Positions 1 through 7,464 of a stretch of 39,569 nt of DNA are shown one piece after another. The notes below the pieces were generated by a model. The model saw nothing but the letters and a program-made list of their open reading frames with translations, had not been told where the DNA came from and ran no database searches. Both the position numbers and the translations under genes were made by a program. The DNA is from a bacterium. GTDB taxonomy: Bacteria > UBP6 > UBA1177. The stretch covers positions 1-39,569 of the forward strand of contig JAGCXM010000023.1 in the NCBI GenBank assembly GCA_017961325.1. The letters run 5' to 3'. How positions within the stretch are numbered: position 1 is the first letter of the stretch; every line of letters begins with the position of its first letter.

Positions 1-27
1 AAAGACAAATATAAGGTAGGAAAAAGT

Positions 28-480
28 ATGAAAAAACTGATTTTTTTGCTGATTCTGGCACAATTCTCAATAGTGTGGGCTGAAGCTGTTCCTTCCGACA
101 ATTTGAAAATTGCGAAAAAGGAGCAGGTAATGGAGAAAAATGCGATAGGAAACGGGTTTATAGTGCGTATTGCCGAAATAGAAGTCCATCCTCAGTATCT
201 GCAGGAATATCTGGCTTATGCGGAAGAGGTTGACCGCCTTTCAATAGAGCGTGAACCTGGAGTTATATGCCTTTTCCCGATGCAGCATGCCGATAATCCG
301 AATAAAATAAGCATACTGGAAATTTACGCTTCCGAAGAGCTCTACAAACAGCATCTGAACACCGCGCATTTTCAGAAATACAAAAAGGGGACGCTGCACA
401 TGGTCAAAAGCCTGAAACTGCCCGAAATGCGCCCGCTCGATAAAAAAACGATGAACCAGATATTCAAAAAACTCAAGTGA
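28..480 (+). CDS. Secreted ABM-domain (quinol-monooxygenase-like) protein
   Basis: 150 aa. Residues 1-20 form a type I signal peptide (MKKLIFLLILAQFSIVWAEA), so the protein should be exported. Residues about 44-140 look like an antibiotic-biosynthesis-monooxygenase (ABM, YgiN-like) ferredoxin-fold domain: a strand FIVRIAEIEVHP, then EREPGVICLFPM, an ISILEIYAS strand and the helix HLNTAHFQKYK. Family members are small dimers acting on quinols or aromatic compounds, usually cytoplasmic; export is unusual. An internal AAGGAG (118-123) lies 6 nt before an in-frame ATG (130, Met35), just ahead of the domain, so a leaderless form is possible. A flavodoxin lipoprotein follows after 35 nt. The substrate is unknown. 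Confidence 0.75.
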   Translation: MKKLIFLLILAQFSIVWAEAVPSDNLKIAKKEQVMEKNAIGNGFIVRIAEIEVHPQYLQEYLAYAEEVDRLSIEREPGVICLFPMQHADNPNKISILEIYASEELYKQHLNTAHFQKYKKGTLHMVKSLKLPEMRPLDKKTMNQIFKKLK

Positions 481-515
481 TTTTGGTGAAATAGTTGGAA
501 AAACAGGAGGAAAAA

Positions 516-1220
516 ATGAAAAAATTTTGGTTCGTTTTAAGTATTTTGGTGCTTGTTTTCTTTGTTTCATGCGGCGATTCGGATGATGAAGAAACGCGGC
601 AGCCGGCTGACGGAAATTCGGAAACTGAGGAAAATACGGAACCTGAGGAAAAGGATGATGCAGAGAACCAGCAGGACGGAGAGGAACAGGAAACTGAAGA
701 GGAGACAACTGACGACAGTCAGGAACCTCAGGAAACAGGAAAGATCCTCGTTGCCTACTTCTCTTACACAGGCAACACAAAGCTGCTGGCCCAGTACGCA
801 GCAGAGCTGCTCGGAGCTGATCTTGCAGAAATAGTTCCGGCACAGCCTTACACCGCTGATGATACAAACTACAACTCTCCCGACTGCCGCGCAAGAACGG
901 AATACAACGACCCTGCTTCACGCCCTGCGATAAGCGGAACTATCGGAAATATGGCTCAGTATGACACCGTTCTGATCGCGCATCCCATCTGGTACGGAGA
1001 CGCGCCGCGGATCATGGACACATTCATGGAAAGCTACGATTTTTCGGGAAAAACTCTCACGACATTCTGCACCTCTGCGCAGAGTCCGCTTGGTCCAAGT
1101 GCGGAAAACCTCAAAAAATTCGCACCTTCCGCAACATGGCTTGAAAGCAGGCGTTTCGAGATCGGTTCCAGCAAAGAACAGGTCAGCGAGTGGCTTTCTT
1201 CGATCGGTCTTGCGAAATAA
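516..1220 (+). CDS. Flavodoxin-domain lipoprotein
   Basis: 234 aa from the ATG at 516, chosen because AGGAGG (505-510) sits 5 nt upstream; the open frame also has an upstream TTG at 495. The signal peptide ends in lipobox FVSC|GDS. An Asp/Glu-rich linker of about 50 residues follows, then a flavodoxin_4-type domain starting KILVAYFSYTGNT (FMN phosphate loop). Later motifs VLIAHPIWYGDAPRIMDTF and FMESYDFSGK are typical of this family. It probably binds FMN and carries electrons, or reduces a substrate, at the outer face of a membrane. It lies 35 nt downstream of the ABM protein, likely the same operon. Unlike its paralogues it has no internal start codon at the domain boundary; the linker end reads AGGAAAG-ATC. 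Confidence 0.85.
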   Translation: MKKFWFVLSILVLVFFVSCGDSDDEETRQPADGNSETEENTEPEEKDDAENQQDGEEQETEEETTDDSQEPQETGKILVAYFSYTGNTKLLAQYAAELLGADLAEIVPAQPYTADDTNYNSPDCRARTEYNDPASRPAISGTIGNMAQYDTVLIAHPIWYGDAPRIMDTFMESYDFSGKTLTTFCTSAQSPLGPSAENLKKFAPSATWLESRRFEIGSSKEQVSEWLSSIGLAK

Positions 1221-1280
1221 TCTGCTATCGCATTTGAAGTTATCTTCCCGTTGAACAACGGAGTCGTTGCAAAGCTTAAT

Positions 1281-1472
1281 TCTTCTCTAAAAACCTTGCC
1301 ATTTTTCGCCCTTTCTTTATTATACTTTGCGTTGATTTTATGTACCTTTCATTTCGAGGATTTCATGAAAAAAATTATTATTTTCGGACTTTTTTGTTTG
1401 TTTCTTATGATTCTTGGCTGCGGAGACAGCGGCAATTCTGGGAAAACAGCCGATAACGGCAATGATTTAGGC
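1281..1472. repeat. Leader repeat, copy 1 (paired with 10461-10652)
   Basis: A gap-free match to 10461-10652 at a constant offset of 9180 bp, with about 14 mismatches by eye. It covers the 5' untranslated region, a TATACT-like -10 near 1320-1325, the RBS, the start codon and the whole signal peptide plus the first roughly 35 codons of the DUF1566 lipoprotein. Similarity ends abruptly beyond it. Confidence 0.9.
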
Positions 1473-2627
1473 AACGAAAATACAGATACGATGTCAGGTG
1501 AAAACAACGACGCAGATACAAATGATTCTGTGGATTCTATTCCTGATGATAGTGATTCTGAACCAGACAACAGTAATTCTGAGCCTGATGATGGCAATCA
1601 ATATCCATGTAATCCCAACCCGTGTAAAGATATTGATAATTCCACTGGTAACTGCAAAACAAACAGCCTAACTTCAAACTACTATGTTTGTGAATGTAAA
1701 AACGGGTATGTTTTTGATGGGGCTTCTTGCATAAAGAACTCTTCAGACTTGCCTCTTTGCAGTCCTGAAAGCAAGACACCGTGTATTGATGCCGAAACAG
1801 CACTGATCTGGTCTGGAAAAACAGCAGAAAAAATGGAATGGGCCGATGCGGTGGATTATTGTAATAATCTGAGTGAAGGCGGTTATAACGATTATCGTCT
1901 TCCAAGTACAAAAGTATTGCAGACTCTTTTATTGAATTGTGATTTCGTTGAAAATGAATGGCATTGCCATGGTGGCGCAAAAACTGATGGTTCTTACAGT
2001 AAATTTGGTGAAATTGCCTTTCTGTGGTCAACATATATATCCCAAGATTATGAAAAACATTATGGAATAGATTTTCTCGATGGATCACTAAAAAATAAAG
2101 ATAGTGCCTATGCCCGTTGCGTAAGAAAAGATTTTCCGGACTCTCGTGAGGCAAAATGTAGCGGACTTCCGGAGAATACGACTTGGATCTCAGATACTGT
2201 TATGCAAACTTGGGATTGGGACGATATGTGGACTCCGACAACAGAGGGAAAATCTATTGATGATAATGAAAATAAAAACGGATGCTTTTTTGAGTGTACT
2301 GATAAAAACTTTATTTTTTCTAACGGAACTTGTGTTCAAAGAAACATAAAAACAGAGTGTAAATCAAATGTTGATTGTGAGAGAGCTTCTTACTGCGACA
2401 TCGAAAACCCTGTTCAGGATGCCGAACTCGGAATAATATATTACTGCCGAAAGAGACAAGTATGTTCCAACCAGGCCGATTGTCCGATCAGCTGGAAGTG
2501 CAAAGTCAGCGAGGGTTTCTGCATAACAAACAAAGAAGCAGATGGAATTTTGTGCAAATCGAGTGATGACTGTACAGATCCGGCATATCCGATATGCAAT
2601 CTGGCTTCGGGTGAATGTGTTTCTTAG
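1365..2627 (+). CDS. Cys-rich DUF1566 (Lcl-type) surface lipoprotein
   Basis: 420 aa from the ATG at 1365, supported by CGAGGA upstream and by conservation of this start in the paralogue at 10545. The signal peptide ends in lipobox MILGC. A low-complexity Asp/Ser/Asn-rich stalk (about residues 22-80) follows, then an EGF-like Cys segment (YPCNPNPCKD to FDGASCI). Next comes a DUF1566-like domain with WADAVDYCNNL, DYRLPSTKVLQTLL and ARCVRKD, then a second Cys-rich tail ending GECVS. It should be an outer-membrane-anchored, disulfide-rich surface protein. Families of this kind are often large in one genome; their function is unknown. It forms the left border of the first AT-rich module. Confidence 0.8.
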   Translation: MKKIIIFGLFCLFLMILGCGDSGNSGKTADNGNDLGNENTDTMSGENNDADTNDSVDSIPDDSDSEPDNSNSEPDDGNQYPCNPNPCKDIDNSTGNCKTNSLTSNYYVCECKNGYVFDGASCIKNSSDLPLCSPESKTPCIDAETALIWSGKTAEKMEWADAVDYCNNLSEGGYNDYRLPSTKVLQTLLLNCDFVENEWHCHGGAKTDGSYSKFGEIAFLWSTYISQDYEKHYGIDFLDGSLKNKDSAYARCVRKDFPDSREAKCSGLPENTTWISDTVMQTWDWDDMWTPTTEGKSIDDNENKNGCFFECTDKNFIFSNGTCVQRNIKTECKSNVDCERASYCDIENPVQDAELGIIYYCRKRQVCSNQADCPISWKCKVSEGFCITNKEADGILCKSSDDCTDPAYPICNLASGECVS

Positions 2628-2768
2628 ACTTATTTGTCTATTTGAGAAATCTTTATTGGTCTTGAAAGCAATCCGTAAAATAACTGCTTGTTGAAAATAA
2701 AAAATAAATTTTGAAGCGGAGAATTTTTAGATTTTAACCAGTGATGGTTTTAAAAGCTGCTAAGCTAT

Positions 2769-2777
2769 TGGTATAAT
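2769..2777 (+). promoter_or_regulatory. Possible extended -10 promoter element
   Basis: TGGTATAAT matches the TGnTATAAT extended -10 consensus about 180 nt before the ATPase gene. No good -35 is visible. It is a candidate promoter for the module by sequence alone. Confidence 0.3.
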
Positions 2778-2843
2778 TTCGCTTTTAGTTTTTTGTAACT
2801 AAATTTTTGCCATACGAGTAAGTGGCGTATATCGTTAATAAAT

Positions 2844-2863
2844 AATATTGTGCTAACAATATT
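2844..2863. repeat. 8-bp perfect inverted repeat
   Basis: AATATTGT - GCTA - ACAATATT, followed by CGTTTTTG. It could be a weak terminator for the upstream lipoprotein gene or an operator. Confidence 0.4.
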
Positions 2864-2881
2864 CGTTTTTGTCTGCTATTA

Positions 2882-2912
2882 ATTTTTTATGCAAAAAAAT
2901 TGCATAAAAAAT
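2882..2912. promoter_or_regulatory. 13-bp perfect inverted repeat upstream of the ATPase gene
   Basis: ATTTTTTATGCAA - 5-nt loop AAAAA - TTGCATAAAAAAT, ending 45 nt before the ATG at 2958. TATAAG (2912-2917) overlaps its right end, so protein binding here could block a promoter. No dedicated regulator is encoded next to it; a role in self-regulation by the module is inference. Confidence 0.4.
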
Positions 2913-2957
2913 ATAAGATGGTAAGATCGATAGTCTTTTTGTTTAAGGAGAGGTAAT

Positions 2958-4229
2958 ATGATTGTAGAAATTAGGGCAGAAAACGCTTTTATATTTAATG
3001 AAAAAGTAGTCTTTTCTTTGGAAGCGGATATGAGAACGAAGAAATTCGTTTCTAATGTATGTTCATTTGGAAACTTTAATATAGTAAAAGTCGCCGGCAT
3101 CTATGGTCCAAACAATGTCGGAAAGACTAATTTGATTAAATGTATCAGAGCTATTATCGAGGTACTACTGAATAAAGGATTTAAAATAAATAGAAATCTT
3201 TTTTCTAAAAGCAATATTGTTTCTTTGGGTATTTCTTTCATTTTTGAAAACAGATTCTTCTCCTATGATTTTAAGTATGATGTCAAAAAAGAAGAGTGTG
3301 TTTATGAAATGTTTGCAGAGGTAACAAAAGATTCTTCAGGAAACAAAATTAAGGATAGGTGGCTAGAAAGAGATGTCGCGAATGCTAAGCCACTCTATGC
3401 AAAAGATGAGAAAATGCGCAATATACTCGGCATGGTGGCTCGCAACAACATACTTATTCATTTGGTAAATACTGAACATTTTGAATATATTAAGGAAATG
3501 AAGCGTGTTTTAACTAGTTTTGCCGAAAAGGTTGATGTTGTTGATATGAACAATATTCCGATACAGAAAACTATAGATGTGTTAAAAAGTAAAAACTCTA
3601 TCTGTGATAAAATGGTGAATTTTATAAAAAACGCTGATTTGTACATGGATGATTTCTATTTTGCAGATGCTAAACAGTTAAAAATAGTTCCATTTCATGA
3701 TAATTCCAAACCTCAGGAAAATGTTCTGGATGATTTGCCGGAAGAACTTGTCGAGAAAATGCGCCTTACAAGTGTGTATAAAGGCAAGCCTTTTCCTGCT
3801 CTTTTGTTTGATTCGACTGGAACGAAAAAAATAGCTTCTTTGGCAAGTTATATAATAGATGCATTGGAAAAGGGTCGTATTCTTATTGTTGATGAACTTG
3901 ACAGTAGTATACATTTCAAATTGGCCAGAGCTGTTGTTGCTATGTTTAACAATGAACTTAATGACAAAGCTCAGCTTATTTTTACTGTTCACGATGTCAC
4001 TTTGATGGACTGCCAAAAGTTGTTCAGAAAAGAACAAATATGGTTTGTACATAAAGATTCAACTGGAGTCTATCTTTATTCTCTTGCTGAATTTTCTGCT
4101 AAAGACGGAATTCGTAATACGAGTGACTTGGTGGCAAAATACAAAAAAGGAGTTTTGGGGGCATTGCCTGAGCCTGAATTGATAAATTCTCTGTTGGAAA
4201 TTCATTCAAAAGAGGTGCCAAATGAGTAA
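2958..4229 (+). CDS. AAA/ABC-type ATPase of a two-gene defence-like module
   Basis: 423 aa, with GGAG upstream of the ATG. The N-terminus (IRAENAFIFNEKVVFSL) and Walker A GPNNVGKT (residues 50-57) are typical of OLD/RecF-like AAA_15/AAA_21 ATPases. An STGTK signature-like stretch precedes Walker B ILIVDELD (D312-E313), and TVHD (H345) fits the H-loop. The last 8 nt overlap the TOPRIM-like gene, so the two are translationally coupled. Known pairs of this design (AbiLi/AbiLii, RloA/RloB, PARIS AriA/AriB) use the ATPase as sensor or scaffold and the TOPRIM protein as nuclease. Base composition is clearly AT-richer than the flanks, consistent with transfer. Exact family assignment needs a profile search. 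Confidence 0.8.
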   Translation: MIVEIRAENAFIFNEKVVFSLEADMRTKKFVSNVCSFGNFNIVKVAGIYGPNNVGKTNLIKCIRAIIEVLLNKGFKINRNLFSKSNIVSLGISFIFENRFFSYDFKYDVKKEECVYEMFAEVTKDSSGNKIKDRWLERDVANAKPLYAKDEKMRNILGMVARNNILIHLVNTEHFEYIKEMKRVLTSFAEKVDVVDMNNIPIQKTIDVLKSKNSICDKMVNFIKNADLYMDDFYFADAKQLKIVPFHDNSKPQENVLDDLPEELVEKMRLTSVYKGKPFPALLFDSTGTKKIASLASYIIDALEKGRILIVDELDSSIHFKLARAVVAMFNNELNDKAQLIFTVHDVTLMDCQKLFRKEQIWFVHKDSTGVYLYSLAEFSAKDGIRNTSDLVAKYKKGVLGALPEPELINSLLEIHSKEVPNE

Positions 4230-4860
4230 ACCCAAGCTTTTATCTGCAGAAAATAGAGTGTGTATTATTTGCGAAGGGCTTGAAGAGTATGATTATCTTA
4301 AAAAAATAAAAGAGCTTAATCGTTGGAATAAAAAGTACAGTGTAGATTTGAGAAATGCCAGAGGAATTGGAAGAATTTTTGCAATATATCAGGATAGATT
4401 TCAAAACGGAAGTTATGATGCGATTTTAATTTTTTGCGATACTGACAAGAAACCATTTAAACCCTATCTTGAAATGAAAGAGAAAATAGATGAATTCCAT
4501 GGTGTGGCAAAAGGTAAAATCAGTAATCAAATCACTATTTTCGGCAATCCATGTACTATGCAGATAATTATAATGCATTGGGCTAATATTAACCTTAGAT
4601 CAAATTCAAAAACTGTCAATGCTCCAATTATAGCACAATATACCGGTATAAAAGGATATAAGGCGCGTGATAAACAGCGTGAAGCTATGATGAGCCAGAT
4701 AAATCGTGGAAATTATTCAGACATGATTTCGCGAGTATCAAATTTATCGCATGATTATAGGCAGTTAAACAGTAGCAATTTCGATGAGTTTATGAAATAT
4801 TTGGAAGGCAAGAATACTGATTGGATTGAAAAGATCAATACTGCTATCTCCGAAAAATAA
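4222..4860 (+). CDS. TOPRIM/RloB-like partner protein
   Basis: 212 aa. The N-terminus RVCIICEGLEEYDYL (E18) and the later strand DAILIFCDTDKK (D73, D75) give the Glu plus DxD set of a TOPRIM-like metal site, as in RloB/AbiLii and OLD-family nucleases. The C-terminal half (HWANINLRS, KARDKQREAMMSQI) is helical. It starts inside the ATPase gene (ATGAGTAA overlap). Length fits RloB (about 200-230 aa) better than PARIS AriB. The likely role is a metal-dependent nuclease effector held in check by the ATPase; this follows from the family and is not shown by the sequence. Confidence 0.7.
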   Translation: MSKPKLLSAENRVCIICEGLEEYDYLKKIKELNRWNKKYSVDLRNARGIGRIFAIYQDRFQNGSYDAILIFCDTDKKPFKPYLEMKEKIDEFHGVAKGKISNQITIFGNPCTMQIIIMHWANINLRSNSKTVNAPIIAQYTGIKGYKARDKQREAMMSQINRGNYSDMISRVSNLSHDYRQLNSSNFDEFMKYLEGKNTDWIEKINTAISEK

Positions 4861-5007
4861 CCTTACTCCTTTTTTAACTCACAAGAAATAGTGGATCTGC
4901 AGCAACAGAAAACCAAGATAAAAAATATTCTGCAAATCCTTAAACGAACAGGAAAAATAAAGCCTGACGGAAAAGAATGGATAATGTCTAAATGCGATGA
5001 AAATTAG
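4861..5007 (+). pseudogene. Remnant of a winged-helix C-terminus (AlbA_2-type gene?)
   Basis: An open frame without a start runs straight on from the stop of the TOPRIM-like gene and ends at TAG 5005-5007. It reads ...VDLQQQKTKIKNILQILK, then RTGKIKPDGKEWIMSK. This resembles the winged-helix tail of the intact AlbA_2 gene at 14791-16275 (RTIKNHVAILKQNG...HWEIVEK). It looks like the 3' stub of a gene whose body was lost when the AT-rich pair arrived. Identity rests on a short alignment by eye. Confidence 0.45.
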
Positions 5008-5047
5008 ACATTTTTAGACGAAATTTTAGACATTTTTAGACGAAATT
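5004..5047. repeat. Tandem 22-bp repeat, two units
   Basis: Two identical units beginning TTAGACATTTTTAGACG (5004-5025 and 5026-5047). A diverged third copy lies at 5112-5133. TGTCTAA at 4985-4991 pairs with TTAGACA at 5004-5010, so the first unit can also form a hairpin at the end of the remnant gene. Function unknown. Confidence 0.75.
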
Positions 5048-5203
5048 GATGAAAAATCAAAATAAAATCAGTAAGTTAAATTTTTGCAAAAATCTGAAAA
5101 ACTTTGTCGATTTAGACATTTTTTAAACGAAAAACACGGAATTTGGGATTTCAGACTATTCCTCTCTCTGCTATTTCATTCGAACGTTTGATTGCAGTCT
5201 CAA

Positions 5204-5265
5204 TATGCCTCTGTCAAAATAAAAATTGACACGATGTCATTTTTATTTATTCTGACACGGTTCCG
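5204..5265 (+). promoter_or_regulatory. Orphan operator-promoter block
   Basis: A degenerate palindrome half (5204-5216), a full operator TGACACGATGTCA (5227-5239) containing the -35 TTGACA (5226-5231), 16 bp, a -10 TATTCT (5248-5253), then a decayed operator TGACACGGTTCCG (5253-5265). The layout is the same as at 16299-16338. Downstream, GATAAGTTCATTCC and an ATG-CCG-TAA stub replace the gene that should be there. Confidence 0.65.
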
Positions 5266-5386
5266 GGATAAGTTCATTCCTTGAAATTTTTATGCCGTAA
5301 CAAGATTGTGGCTGTTTGCATTTTATTGACATATGTTGTCGTCAGGGAACAGATCGTTCCTGCGGACGGAAGCGGCCGCGGCGCAA

Positions 5387-5399
5387 TGACGCTGTGTCA
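5387..5399. promoter_or_regulatory. Operator-like palindrome
   Basis: TGACGCTGTGTCA, one or two changes from the island operator, just past the stop of the minus-strand flavodoxin gene. No promoter elements were seen around it. Confidence 0.4.
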
Positions 5400-5404
5400 G
5401 TTTT

Positions 5405-6016
5405 TTAGAATTTTTCCGCCCACTTTGCGAGTTCGGCTTTGTCGATTTTTCCGTTAAAGAGTTTTCCTTCGATGATAACTGCTTTCGGTGCGCTCGGCTG
5501 AAGTTCCTTCACGGTGTTTCCGAAGCCGCTGCCTCCGCTCGTCGCAAAAACGACAACTTTCTTCCCGCTGAAATCATAGCTTTCAAGGAAAGTGTTGATG
5601 ATGTGCGGCGCAACATACCACCAGATCGGAAAACCGACGAAGATCACGTCGTAATCTGCGATTTTTGCGTTTTTGTCTGCAAGTTTCGGACGGCTTTTCT
5701 TATCGGCCATCTCAACGCTGGAGCGCGACGATTTGTCTCTCCAGTCGAGATCGTTGCTTGTGTATGCGGTTTCTGGCTTGATCTCGTAAATGTCTGCTTT
5801 TGCAGCTTCGGCAAGCTCCTTCGCGACTCTTGCGGTCGTTCCGCTCGCACTGAAATAGGCGACTAATTTCTTCGGCATCTTTTTTCCTCCTTCATTCTGT
5901 TGAACTGTACTCTTTTTTGCACTTTCCGCAGCCGGTTTTTTCGTTTCGGACTTTCCCTGAGCGAAGAGAACAGCCGCAAGCAGCGAGACGACTAAGATAA
6001 CGATAACTTTCTTCAT
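5405..6016 (-). CDS. Exported flavodoxin
   Basis: 203 aa from the ATG at 6016, chosen because GGAGGATCG precedes it; the frame extends 17 codons further with no RBS. Residues 1-20 are a signal peptide (SLLAAVLFAQ), then a Lys/Ala/Ser-rich linker, then a flavodoxin_4 domain from about residue 47: KKLVAYFSASGTTARVAKEL, VIFVGFPIWWYVAPHIINTFLES, VVVFATSGGSGFGNT. A strong internal GGAGG (5890-5886) sits 7 nt before an in-frame ATG at 5878 (Met47), exactly at the domain start, so a cytoplasmic form or a grafted signal peptide is suggested. Two operators lie upstream (6082-6118). It lies downstream of an Rrf2 regulator on the same strand. Confidence 0.88.
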   Translation of the reverse strand: MKKVIVILVVSLLAAVLFAQGKSETKKPAAESAKKSTVQQNEGGKKMPKKLVAYFSASGTTARVAKELAEAAKADIYEIKPETAYTSNDLDWRDKSSRSSVEMADKKSRPKLADKNAKIADYDVIFVGFPIWWYVAPHIINTFLESYDFSGKKVVVFATSGGSGFGNTVKELQPSAPKAVIIEGKLFNGKIDKAELAKWAEKF

Positions 6017-6081
6017 TCGATCCTCCATACAAGGTTTTGTCACATCCGGCGTCTGCCGGAACGGCATAATTTATATAAAAC

Positions 6082-6118
6082 TGACACGATGTCAAAATAA
6101 ATAATTGACACGATGTCA
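6082..6118 (-). promoter_or_regulatory. Paired operators and promoter of the minus-strand flavodoxin gene
   Basis: Two identical TGACACGATGTCA sites (6082-6094 and 6106-6118), 24 bp apart. Read on the minus strand, TTGACA lies in the gene-proximal site and TAAATT or TATAAA follows 14-16 bp later, giving a promoter that bound repressor would occlude. Confidence 0.7.
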
Positions 6119-6125
6119 GTATAAA

Positions 6126-6548
6126 TCACTTAACCTGTTCAACCAGATCTGCAATGGTTGTTTTGGAAAGTTCTGTTTCAAGCGCATTCTGGGCATTGTG
6201 CAGAACGGGGTCAAGGACTGTGTGGATGTTTTTTCCTATCGGGCATTCTGGATTGGGGGAGGGATGAAAGTTAAAAACTTCCTGTCCGCACTCGGTATCA
6301 TTTATTGCATGATAAACGTCAAGCAGGCTGATTTTGTCGGGGTTTTTCGCCAGATGTGATCCGCCGACACCGGCTGTTGTCTCGATCAGCCCTGCGTGTT
6401 GGAGCTGAAGCAGGATTTTTCTGATTATGACTGCATTGACTCCGGTGCTTCCGGCAATGAAATCGGATGTTACGCGATAATCTTTCTCAAAATACATGAT
6501 GCACAGAAGTGTGTGTACCGCCGCAGTGAAACGGACTGAGATTTTCAT
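6126..6548 (-). CDS. Rrf2-family transcriptional regulator
   Basis: 140 aa from the ATG at 6548 (AAGGGG upstream). The winged helix is at residues about 1-60: MKISVRFTAAVHTLLCIMYFE, DFIAGSTGVNAVIIRKILLQLQHAGLIET. The wing TAGVGGSHLAKNPDKISLLDVYHAI is classic Rrf2. Only two Cys (ECGQ, ECPIG) occur where IscR/NsrR carry three Fe-S ligands. The NPECPIGKNIHTVLDPVL stretch is typical of the YwnA-like branch, which does not clearly bind a cluster. It may control the neighbouring flavodoxin or SirTM genes, but its own target sequence is not evident. Confidence 0.88.
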   Translation of the reverse strand: MKISVRFTAAVHTLLCIMYFEKDYRVTSDFIAGSTGVNAVIIRKILLQLQHAGLIETTAGVGGSHLAKNPDKISLLDVYHAINDTECGQEVFNFHPSPNPECPIGKNIHTVLDPVLHNAQNALETELSKTTIADLVEQVK

Positions 6549-6606
6549 TGTTCCCCTTTTTAAGCGAATTAGCAAAAGGCAGAACATTAAAGTATTCTGC
6601 CGAACT

Positions 6607-7464
6607 CTATGCTTTTACCAGAGAAATACGTTTTTGTATATAAAAAACTTCACCGATGTCACCGTTGATACATATTGATCTGTTTGAAATTTCCGGCGGA
6701 ACGACCGCTTCCCCGAAGTTTACGCAGACATAGAAAGCGTTTTTGTTGAGCGTGGTCATGCGCCAGAACGGATATTTGATGATCATAGGAGTGTTTCCGC
6801 CGACTCCGAGTTCGAGGAAGAGGACTTTCCCGTCTTTCGTGGCATTTCTTGAAACAAGAAAATTTTTGTATCTTTCTGACGCCGCGTACCAGCCTTCATC
6901 CTGCACGAAAGTGTTGTCGGAACGAAGATTCATGCTCATCGGCTTTCCGCATTTAGGGCAGTGAGGAACAAGTTCGGACGGGATTTTCATATCGCGCTGC
7001 TCTTCAAACATAAGCCTGATTTCCGCTTCGTTGTCGTAAGTCTCCTGATGACACGGCTCGCTGCACTGGAACAAACCATAGTCTCCCTGCATGTAATAAA
7101 GGCGCGATTTGTCGAATCCAGCTTTCTGAAAACAATGGTCGACATTCGTAGTTATGACAAAATAATCCTTATCTTTCACAAGAGAAAGCAGATTTTCGTA
7201 CACAGGTTTCGGGGCATCCATGTAGCGGTTTATCATAATGTAGCGGCTCCAGTATGCCCAGAACTCCTCATAACTCGGAAACGGGTAAAAACCGCCTGAA
7301 TACATATCGGTAAAGCCGTATTTCTTAACAAAATCGGGGAAGTATTTTTCAAGCCTTTCCCCTGAATAGGTCAATCCTGCCGAAGTCGAAAGTCCGGCAC
7401 CTGCTCCGATGATGATAGTGTCGTTTTCTGCAAGTACCGATTTCAGTTTTTCAATCTCTTCCAT
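6607..7464 (-). CDS. SirTM-type (class M) sirtuin, probable protein ADP-ribosyltransferase
   Basis: 285 aa. The Rossmann start TIIIGAGAGLSTSAGLTYSGE and TTNVDHCFQKAG (N107, D109) are sirtuin motifs. The canonical catalytic His is Gln (YMQGDYG, Q126), as reported for SirTM enzymes that mono-ADP-ribosylate rather than deacetylate. Zinc Cys pairs are C134/C138 and C169/C172. The gene overlaps the macrodomain gene by 14 nt, matching the known macrodomain-SirTM operon. The usual target GcvH-L and the ligase LplA2 are not encoded in this window, so substrate is open. The last residues (IQKRISLVKA) repeat the tail of the reductase at 8250-8879, an odd C-terminal addition. Confidence 0.88.
   Translation of the reverse strand: MEEIEKLKSVLAENDTIIIGAGAGLSTSAGLTYSGERLEKYFPDFVKKYGFTDMYSGGFYPFPSYEEFWAYWSRYIMINRYMDAPKPVYENLLSLVKDKDYFVITTNVDHCFQKAGFDKSRLYYMQGDYGLFQCSEPCHQETYDNEAEIRLMFEEQRDMKIPSELVPHCPKCGKPMSMNLRSDNTFVQDEGWYAASERYKNFLVSRNATKDGKVLFLELGVGGNTPMIIKYPFWRMTTLNKNAFYVCVNFGEAVVPPEISNRSICINGDIGEVFYIQKRISLVKA

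Larger units (their letters stand above)
2628..2957. other. AT-rich intergenic region ahead of the ATPase/TOPRIM module
   Basis: 330 bases with no coding signal that I can support. It holds a possible extended -10 and two perfect inverted repeats, listed separately. The base composition is clearly more AT-rich than the genes to the left, so the module's left edge probably lies in here. Confidence 0.6.
4861..5404. other. 544-bp gap with gene debris, repeats and an orphan promoter
   Basis: No intact gene. In order it contains the winged-helix stub, a tandem 22-bp repeat, AT-rich filler, an operator-promoter block with no gene behind it, a GGAAC/GTTCC inverted repeat (5346-5360), a GC-rich stretch containing GCGGCCGC, and one further operator-like palindrome next to the minus-strand flavodoxin stop. 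Confidence 0.7.

Noticed and set aside
1248-1261. Small CCGTT/AACGG hairpin after the flavodoxin lipoprotein gene as terminator
   Set aside because: The stem is only 5 bp and no T run follows, so a terminator cannot be supported.
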